A stretch of DNA of 7,254 nt from an uncultured bacterium (GTDB lineage: Bacteria > Actinomycetota > Coriobacteriia > Coriobacteriales > Eggerthellaceae). The position numbers and the translations under genes are program-made. Below, one piece after another: positions 1 through 5,500 of the stretch (positions are counted from its first letter, which is position 1; the number at the start of each line of letters is the position of its first letter). The stretch is from NCBI GenBank assembly GCA_947649215.1, contig CANSQW010000062.1:1-7254 (forward strand), written 5' to 3'. Below the pieces are notes generated by a model. It had not been told where the DNA came from and did not search any database. It saw only the letters and a list, made by a program, of their open reading frames with translations.

Positions 1-200
1 CCGAGGCCCTGCGCGCCTACACCGTCGGCAGCGCCCGCGCTGCCGGGCGTGCCGCCGATCTGGGCGTCCTGGCACCTGGCATGCTCGCCGACCTGACCGT
101 CCTCGACCGCGATCTCACCGCCATCGATCCCGAGGCCATCCTCCAGGCCCGCGTGCTCGCCACCTACGTGGGCGGCCGCCGGGTCTACGCCGCTGGCTAG
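1..200 (+). CDS. YtcJ-like amidohydrolase, C-terminal fragment (5' end outside window)
   Basis: Only the last 65 codons are present, read in frame from base 3 to a TAG at 198-200. The translation begins EALRAYTVGSARAAG and continues with GVLAPGMLADLTVLDRD, then ATYVGGRRVY near the end. The 'G-x-L-x-PG-x-x-ADL-x-VLD-x-D' stretch followed by 'V-x-x-T-x-V-GG-x-x-VY' is the characteristic C-terminal small beta-sandwich end of metal-dependent amidohydrolases of the YtcJ (amidohydrolase 3) type. Members hydrolyse amide or related C-N bonds with active-site metals. The catalytic barrel with its metal ligands lies upstream of the window, so substrate and integrity cannot be judged. A related D-aminoacylase or imidazolonepropionase-like enzyme is possible. 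The stop codon falls where family members normally end, so this end looks intact. Confidence 0.8.
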   Translation, partial: EALRAYTVGSARAAGRAADLGVLAPGMLADLTVLDRDLTAIDPEAILQARVLATYVGGRRVYAAG

Positions 201-276
201 CGCGCCCGCGTTTCGCTGCCCCCGCCCCTCGGCCCCGTCCTCGGCCCCCTCGGCATGCACGCGAATGCCGCGAAAA

Positions 277-428
277 TGGTCATTTGCTTCGAAATTCCGA
301 GCCTCGTCTGACCATGTCTGGCTGTGGCGCAAGCGTTTCCCCAGGTCGTGTTTTCCGTCTTTCGCCAAGCCTCCGCTTTCTGCCCCCAAAACCCGAGTTG
401 AGCCTCGGAATTTCGAAGCAAATGTCCA
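277..428. repeat. 152-bp element with 29-bp imperfect terminal inverted repeats (MITE-like or structured intergenic repeat)
   Basis: The left arm, 277-305, and the reverse complement of the right arm, 400-428, agree at 27 of 29 positions. The mismatches are at 280/425 (T/T) and 302/403 (C/C), and a central 21-bp block (281-301 with 404-424) is exact. The arm core contains TTTGCTTCGAAATTCCGAG. Inside is a second inverted repeat: 320-329 (GGCT-G-TGGCG) can pair with 363-371 (CGCCAAGCC) with one bulged base. Both arms are flanked by AAAA (273-276 and 429-432), which could be a short target duplication but is low complexity. The arms are visibly more AT-rich than the surroundings, and no convincing gene lies within. 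This could be a non-autonomous mobile element, a REP/BIME-like repeat, or a long folded RNA. Copy number in the genome cannot be seen here. Confidence 0.7.
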
Positions 429-585
429 AAAACGGCCCGTCTTGATGCGCACGCGCCCTCTCAGGCTCACCTCACCCGAAAACCGCTGGGCGCGGACGCC
501 GCGCAGGCGTGGTCGCGCTATCCTTAGGGCCGTCATTGATAACGCGCGCGAGCCGGCGGCCACGCGCCGACGCTAAGGGGTTGCC
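429..585. other. Gene-free leader region upstream of the serA-like gene
   Basis: No coding sequence is supported between the inverted-repeat element and the ATG at 586. The only notable items are two weak AT-richer patches, TATCCT at 519-524 and TTGATAAC at 536-543, either of which could belong to a promoter for the downstream gene. Neither has a convincing -35 partner. The ribosome binding site lies at 575-580. Between the amidohydrolase stop and the element (201-276) I see only a short CCTCGGCCCC tandem motif (227-254) and a weak 6-bp hairpin (251-256 with 265-270), with no T-tract. Confidence 0.5.
575..580 (+). promoter_or_regulatory. Shine-Dalgarno of the serA-like gene
   Basis: AAGGGG sits five bases before the ATG at 586. 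This fixes the start, which also gives the family-typical N-terminus MYKVHCLNNISPEGL. Confidence 0.7.
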
Positions 586-1506
586 ATGTACAAAGTCCAC
601 TGCCTCAACAACATCTCGCCCGAGGGCCTGGCCCTGCTGACCGACCAGTACGAGCTGACCGACGACATCGAGCAGGCCGATGCCGTGCTCGTGCGCAGCG
701 CCAACATGCACGAGATGGCCATCCCCGCCAGCCTCAAGGTGGTTGCCCGCGCCGGTGCCGGCGTCAACAACATCCCGCTCGAGGCCATGGCTGAGGCGGG
801 CATCCCCGTGCTCAACACCCCCGGCGCCAACGCCAACGCCGTGAAGGAGCTCGTGCTCGCCGGCATGCTGCTGGCCAGCCGCGACATCGTCGGCGGCATC
901 GCCTGGTGCCGTGCCAACGCTGACGACGAGAACATCGGCAAGTCCGCGGAGAAGGCGAAGAAGCAGTTCGCCGGCCGCGAGATCACCGGCAAGACCCTCG
1001 GCGTCATCGGCCTGGGAGCCATCGGCAAGCTTGTCGTGGCCGCCGCCGAGGCGCTCGGCATGAAGGTCGTCGGCTATGACCCCTTCCTCGACGCCGACCG
1101 CGCCGCTGCCATCTCGCCGGCCATGACCTTCGTCGCCGATTTGGCCGACCTCTACCCGGCCTGCGACTTCATCACCATCCACGTGCCGGCCACGCCCGAC
1201 ACCAAGGGCATGATCAACGCCGAGGCCATCGCCCAGATGAAGGACGGCGTCGTGTTCCTCAACTTCTCGCGTGACACCCTCGTGGACGATGCCGCCATGG
1301 CCGCCGGTCTGGCCGACGGCAAGGTGGGCTGCTACGTCACCGACTTCGCCAATCCGGCCGTCATGTCCATGGAGGGCGCCATCGTCATTCCTCACCTGGG
1401 CGCCTCCACGGCCGAGGCCGAGGACAACTGCGCCATCATGGCCGTCAACCAGATCATGGACTACCTGGAGAACGGCAACAAGGTTCACTGCGTCAACATG
1501 AAGTAG
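586..1506 (+). CDS. serA: D-3-phosphoglycerate dehydrogenase-like protein (D-isomer-specific 2-hydroxyacid dehydrogenase), ACT-less
   Basis: This 306-residue protein most resembles the phosphoglycerate dehydrogenases of anaerobic Bacillota and Coriobacteriia that begin 'MYK-x-x-x-LN-x-ISP-x-GL'. They use NAD to oxidise 3-phosphoglycerate to 3-phosphohydroxypyruvate, the first step of serine synthesis in the cytoplasm. Visible landmarks are RAGAGVNNIP (55-64), NTPGANANAVKE (77-88, substrate loop), the Rossmann GLGAIG (142-147) with the NAD-binding Asp165 in VVGYDP, the active-site Arg229 in NFSRD, and the catalytic His270 in IPHLGAST. The position of the usual catalytic Glu (E. coli SerA Glu269 by eye alignment) is Ala258 here. 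The protein stops at NKVHCVNMK, just where related ~390-residue enzymes continue into a serine-sensing ACT domain. No ACT remnant follows, so feedback control by serine is not expected through that domain. Hydroxypyruvate or another 2-hydroxyacid remains possible as substrate. It is flanked by its own ribosome site and terminator, so it is probably monocistronic. Confidence 0.85.
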   Translation: MYKVHCLNNISPEGLALLTDQYELTDDIEQADAVLVRSANMHEMAIPASLKVVARAGAGVNNIPLEAMAEAGIPVLNTPGANANAVKELVLAGMLLASRDIVGGIAWCRANADDENIGKSAEKAKKQFAGREITGKTLGVIGLGAIGKLVVAAAEALGMKVVGYDPFLDADRAAAISPAMTFVADLADLYPACDFITIHVPATPDTKGMINAEAIAQMKDGVVFLNFSRDTLVDDAAMAAGLADGKVGCYVTDFANPAVMSMEGAIVIPHLGASTAEAEDNCAIMAVNQIMDYLENGNKVHCVNMK

Positions 1507-1600
1507 CGCCCGCCCGCGCCGCCCTCCTGGGGGGGGGTCGTGCGGATCGGTCGAGGGCTCGCGGGGCTCGCGCCCGCCGTGTGTCGCCTCTGTTGCAATT

Positions 1601-1635
1601 GGCCGCCGCGCCCTCGGGTGCGGCGGCCTTCTTCT
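1601..1635 (+). terminator. Intrinsic terminator downstream of the serA-like gene
   Basis: A perfect 9-bp G+C stem, GGCCGCCGC (1601-1609) with GCGGCGGCC (1620-1628), can be extended by G-U and C-G pairs into the loop. It is followed by TTCTTCT (1629-1635), a broken but clear T-rich tail, and is preceded by AATT. It lies 94 bases after the stop, so the dehydrogenase mRNA would carry a ~90-nt 3' untranslated part that includes a run of nine G at 1529-1537. Confidence 0.7.
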
Positions 1636-1640
1636 ATCAT
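1635..1640 (+). promoter_or_regulatory. Candidate -10 element for the SDR gene
   Basis: TATCAT directly after the terminator tail is the only -10-like hexamer between the terminator and the SDR start, 63 bases upstream of the ATG. No good -35 sequence is visible at 16-18 bp spacing. The assignment rests mainly on the need for a new promoter after a terminator. Confidence 0.25.
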
Positions 1641-1692
1641 GGGCGGAACGCTCAACCACGTCCGGCCCGGCGCGTGGCGCCTGCGGCCGAAG

Positions 1693-1699
1693 AAGGAGG
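1693..1699 (+). promoter_or_regulatory. Shine-Dalgarno of the SDR gene
   Basis: AAGGAGG is a near-ideal ribosome site four bases before the ATG at 1704. It decides that start over the longer in-frame reading from 1581, which would run back through the terminator hairpin and add 41 residues unlike any SDR N-terminus. Confidence 0.85.
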
Positions 1700-1703
1700 C
1701 ATC

Positions 1704-2462
1704 ATGGAAAAGGGAATCCTCAGCGGCAAGGTGGCCATCATCACCGGCGCCACGCGCGGCATCGGCTTCGCCATCGCGCACGAGTTCCTGAAGTGCGGCG
1801 CGAAGGTGGCCGTCTGCGGTTCGCGGCCGGAGACCGTGGAGCGCGCGCTTGCCGAGCTTCGCGAGATCGCCGGAGACTATCCGGTCATGGGCATCGCCCC
1901 CGATCTGACCGACCCGGACTCCATCGCGTCCGAGTTCCAGAAGGTGGTCGACGCCTTCGGCCGCCTCGACATCCTGGGCAACAACGCCGGCGTCAGCTCG
2001 CGCACACCCATCCTCGACTACACGGCCTACGAGTTCCGCAAGGTCATGGAGCTCAACGTCGACGCGGTGTTTCTGTGCAGCCAGGCCGCGACGCGCATCT
2101 TCCGCGAGCAGGGCGAGGGCGGCTGCATCATCAACACGTCGTCCATGGTGGGGCGCTACGCCCAGCCCTCGGGCTCGGCCTATCCCACGTCGAAGTTCGC
2201 GGTCAACGGGCTGACGCTCTCGCTCGCGCGTGAGCTGGCGAAGGACGGCATCCGCGTGAACGCGGTGGCGCCCGGCGTCATCCACACTGATATGGTGGAC
2301 GCGCTGCCCGAGTCCCTCATCCAGCCGCTTATCGCGAGCATCCCGCTCGGCCGCATGGGCGAGCCCTCGGACATCGCCAACGCCTACCTCTTCTTGGCGA
2401 GCGACATGGCCAGCTATATCTCCGGGGCCGTCCTGCCCGTCGACGGCCTCTCCCGCCCGTAG
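1704..2462 (+). CDS. Short-chain dehydrogenase/reductase (classical SDR, FabG/hydroxysteroid-dehydrogenase-like)
   Basis: The protein has 252 residues, the standard length of a classical SDR: a cytoplasmic, usually tetrameric NAD(P)-dependent alcohol/ketone oxidoreductase. The cofactor motif TGATRGIG is at 14-21 and NNAG at 93-96. The full catalytic tetrad is present: Asn118 (MELNVD), Ser147 (INTSSMVG), Tyr160 and Lys164 (YPTSK). The segment RVNAVAPGVIHTDM (184-197) and the C-terminal SGAVLPVDG (240-248) are further family landmarks. Arg19 in the glycine loop and Arg41 after the second beta strand suggest a preference for NADP(H), as in FabG; this is inference. The residue before the NNAG motif is Gly (ILGNNAG), where many family members have Val. 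The substrate cannot be read from sequence. 3-oxoacyl-ACP reductase, a sugar/polyol dehydrogenase, or a bile acid hydroxysteroid dehydrogenase (common in gut Eggerthellaceae) are all possible, so no gene name is given. It converges on the large minus-strand gene with only 75 bp between stop codons. Confidence 0.9.
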   Translation: MEKGILSGKVAIITGATRGIGFAIAHEFLKCGAKVAVCGSRPETVERALAELREIAGDYPVMGIAPDLTDPDSIASEFQKVVDAFGRLDILGNNAGVSSRTPILDYTAYEFRKVMELNVDAVFLCSQAATRIFREQGEGGCIINTSSMVGRYAQPSGSAYPTSKFAVNGLTLSLARELAKDGIRVNAVAPGVIHTDMVDALPESLIQPLIASIPLGRMGEPSDIANAYLFLASDMASYISGAVLPVDGLSRP

Positions 2463-2477
2463 GCAGCGCTCTCGCGA

Positions 2478-2505
2478 AAGCGCCCCCTCTTCGGAGGGGG
2501 CGCTT
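2478..2505. terminator. Hairpin between convergent genes, probable bidirectional terminator
   Basis: A perfect 12-bp stem (2478-2489 with 2494-2505, reading AAGCGCCCCCTC and GAGGGGGCGCTT) closes a TTCG tetraloop (2490-2493). Two more pairs are possible outside a bulged A at 2477. It sits between the SDR stop (2462) and the activase stop (2538). The A/T pairs at the stem base give a short T stretch on both strands, but no long T-tract follows, so termination could be partial. UUCG-capped G+C stems are common in such positions. Confidence 0.65.
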
Positions 2506-2537
2506 CGTCGTCATGGGGGCAGATCGTCGGCGGAGAG

Positions 2538-5500
2538 CTAGGCTGTCTCGCGTCGCGCCGCCTCCACCACCAGGCGAACGCGGTTCTCGCGGTTGAGCGC
2601 CGATGCCTCCGGATCGTAATCGAGCACCGTTACCTGCAGGTCAGGGTAGCGTCTCCCCAGGTCGTGAAGGGCTCCGCGGCTCTTCACGTGGCCCTTCAGG
2701 CACCCGAAGGACTGGAGGTAGATGACGTGGCGAACGCCTGCGGCCGAGAACGCGTCGAGCTGCGGAAGGAAGCGCACGTCGTCTGAGAACAGCAGGTCGG
2801 CATCGGGAAGAACCGGCTCGGCATCGAGCGATTCCAGCAGATCGACCAGCCCGTCGTTCATGAACGGGTCGAACACGAGTAGCGGGTTTCCCACGATGCC
2901 GATGCGCGGCCTCGCGCTTGCCCGCGCTCGCATGGCGGCGGTTGAATTCGCGTTGGCCGCCGCTGCTTTCACGGTCGCATCGACGGCCGCGTCGGGCGTT
3001 GCGGCCGCGGCTCCCGGGATGGCGCCTTCGCGCGAGGCGGCTTCTTCGGAGCGCCTTCCCAGCACGTCGTTCGCGCGCCACGTGTGCTCCCAGGCGAACT
3101 CCGGCGTGCGTCCCGTGGCGCGCTCGACCATGCGCGGTACGGCGTCGACCAGGCACCGCTCGCACACTGCCGGCAGCGCGATGGCCGGCAGCTCCGGATT
3201 CTCCTCCAGCAGGCGGATGGCCCGCGCCGCCAGCGCCGTGGCCGTGAAGCACACGTCCTTGGCCGTGCACCGCCGCGCGACCTCGAGGTCATCCTCGCCC
3301 AGTCCTCGATCTAGCAGAAAAGCGCCGCCGCCCTCCTGCGAAGGCTCACCGGAGGGGTCGAAGGCGGGGGAGGCGCCGGACGACGCGCCGGACGACGTAC
3401 TGGATGCGTCCGCCTGCTGCCTGCCGGGGATCCCAGGCGAGCCGGGTGCGCTGAGGCCATCGCACGTGCTTGGGACGCGGGATGCGCCTGCTCCCCGGCG
3501 CGCTTCGAGGGCGCAGGGAGCGAGGGCCTCTCCGCCAGGAGCGCCCCGGCGTGCCGATTCCTCGCGCGCGCCTTCGGCGGCGGGCTCGGTTAGCGTTTTC
3601 CGCGAAGCGCCCGCAGCGCGACGCTTTCGAGCGGCGATGGTCTCGCCGAGGGTTCGCAGGCGGATGCGGAGGTGGGCGGTGTCCACCATCTCGTCTACCT
3701 TGAGGGCGGTGAAGGGGGCGCCAGCCGCCACGGCCAGGTCGCGCACCTCCTCCAGGCTCACCGCATCGAATCCGCAGCCGAACGACTGGAGGCACACGAG
3801 GTCGACCTGCGGGTGCCCCAGGGCAAAGCGGGCGGCCCGGACGAGCCGCTTGGCGGGCTTCCACGGGCGGACGCCCGGCGCATGCCCGTCGACCTCGTGC
3901 AGGCGGCTGCCAAGCGCCAGCGGGTTGAGCACGGCGAAGCCCATCTTGTGGAGCATCGTGTCTATGTCGTGCGCGAGCGCCGCATCGTTGTGATAGGGGC
4001 GGCCGGCCACCAGGATGGCGTGGCGGCGAGGATCGGCCTCTGCCCAGGCCAGCGCCGCGTCGCCCGCCCGCTCCATCGTGGCCTCGAAAGCCTCCTGGGC
4101 TGCGAGCGCCGCCGTCAGGGCGGCGTCCAGCTCGCCTGGCCGCAGAGGTGCGCCCGTGGCGGCGGCCAGTGGCTCCAAATAGGAAGCCAACGTCGCTTGA
4201 TCCTCGGCGTTCGCGACGAGGGAGCGCGGCTTGCTCTGGCTGAGCGTCGGCGCGAGGAGCGCCGGCATGTCCTCGCGGACGCCGAGGCCGGCCCCGTCCG
4301 CGAGGGCGTCGGCATACTCGCAGGTCACCGGACAGTGATAGCCGCGATCGAAGCGCACCATGAGCACGGCGTCGCAGCCCTTTTCCACGAGCGAGAACAG
4401 GCGGCCGTGCGTCAGCTTCGCAGGATAGCAGACGCTCTCGGAAGGTACCGTCTCCCAAGCAGCGCGCGATCCTCCCTGGTCAGCGACGTGGTCGGGTACG
4501 CGCACGCTAAACCCGAGCTCTGTCAACAGCGTGTGCCAGAAGGGAAGCGTCTCGTACATCTCGAGCGTATCTAGCATCCCGAGGGTCATCTTTCCGCGCG
4601 GTTCGGCGGATTCGACGTCTCCCATCCGCGCGATGAGTCGCTGCTCGAGCGCCACCAAGTTCGGCGCGCTGCCCGCCGCGCCCGCCGCGTCGCTCGCTGC
4701 GACCATAGTGCCCGCCGCGTCGCTTGTGTCCGCCACGCGCACCGTGCCCGCCGCGTCGCCTCCAAATGTTTCACGTGAAACACTCGTGCCGGCGTTTGCG
4801 CCTGCAGTGACGCTTCCGCTGCCGTCCGTCGCGCCTTGCGCGCTCGCGTCGAGCGGAGAGGCGGCTGCGGATGTTTCACGTGAAACATCCGGTCCCTCGC
4901 CCCCGTCGTCCTCGACTGCCGCCGCGGCGGCACGCCGCTCGAGCTCGTCGGCGCCGCGCTCGCACTTGTTGCCGCTCACGAACGCGCGCCCCTCGCCGAA
5001 CTCCACCACGTCGAGCGAGCAGCCGTTCGCGCATCCCGTGCACCTGAGCGCGCGATGCGTGGGCTTGAGCGCCCTGAGCGCTTCGCGTCCCAGCAGTCCG
5101 CTGCCGCGCCGCATCGCCCCCGGCGTCTCGGCCCCGCCCCCGGGCGTCGCCCCGACCCCCGCGCTTCCCGCTCCAGGCGTCGCCCCTGCGCCTTCCGCGC
5201 CCGTCGCGCCTGGCGCCCCGACCCCCGCGCTTCCCGCTCCGGGCGTCGCCCCGTCGCCGCCAGAGCGACTGCCGCTTTTCTCCGCCCCGCTCTCGCAACC
5301 CTCCGCCTCCCAGCGGTCGCGAGCGATAAGCGCGGCGCCGATGGCCCCCATCAGGTGCGCGCGGTCGCAGCGCACGGCCTCCACGCCGCAGATGAGCTCG
5401 AAGGCGCGCAGCACCGCGTCGGACTTGAACGCGCCGCCCTGCACCACCACGCACGGGCCGAGCGACGTCGCGCGCTCCGATCCGATGATGCGGAACAGCG

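Larger units (their letters stand above)
4632..4937 (-). repeat. Low-complexity linker coding segment holding the parS pair and imperfect GC-rich repeats
   Basis: Residues ~725-826 of the activase are mostly Ala, Gly, Ser, Asp and Thr, with no recognisable fold. The + strand block CCCGCCGCGTCGC occurs at 4681-4693, 4711-4723 and 4747-4759, with a partial copy at 4672-4680. It yields repeated Asp-Ala-Ala-Gly in the protein (785-788, 797-800, 807-810). The segment lies between the four-Cys patch and the DUF2229-like region, so it should tolerate inserted sequence. Confidence 0.6.

Noticed and set aside
251..270. Terminator for the amidohydrolase gene (CGGCAT...ATGCCG hairpin)
   Set aside because: It has only six base pairs with an eight-base loop and no T-tract after it, so it is too weak to call.
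519..543. Promoter for the serA-like gene (TATCCT, TTGATAAC)
   Set aside because: Neither patch has a -35 partner at proper spacing. They are noted in the region entry but not called as a promoter.
1507..1600. Frameshifted ACT domain after the serA-like stop
   Set aside because: No frame of this short G+C-rich stretch resembles an ACT domain, and the space before the terminator is too short for one (about 94 bp versus roughly 240 needed).
472..1659. Long minus-strand open frame (395 codons) opposite the serA-like gene
   Set aside because: It is antisense to a gene with clear family motifs. The product is rich in Gly/His/Val/Asp as expected for the complement of G+C-biased codons, and no domain is recognisable.
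2680..2700. Possible third parS around TTCACGTGGCC
   Set aside because: Only the central CACGTG and two adjacent bases match, and the right half-site is wrong. Other CACGTG occurrences (near 1190 and 3078) are likewise not parS.
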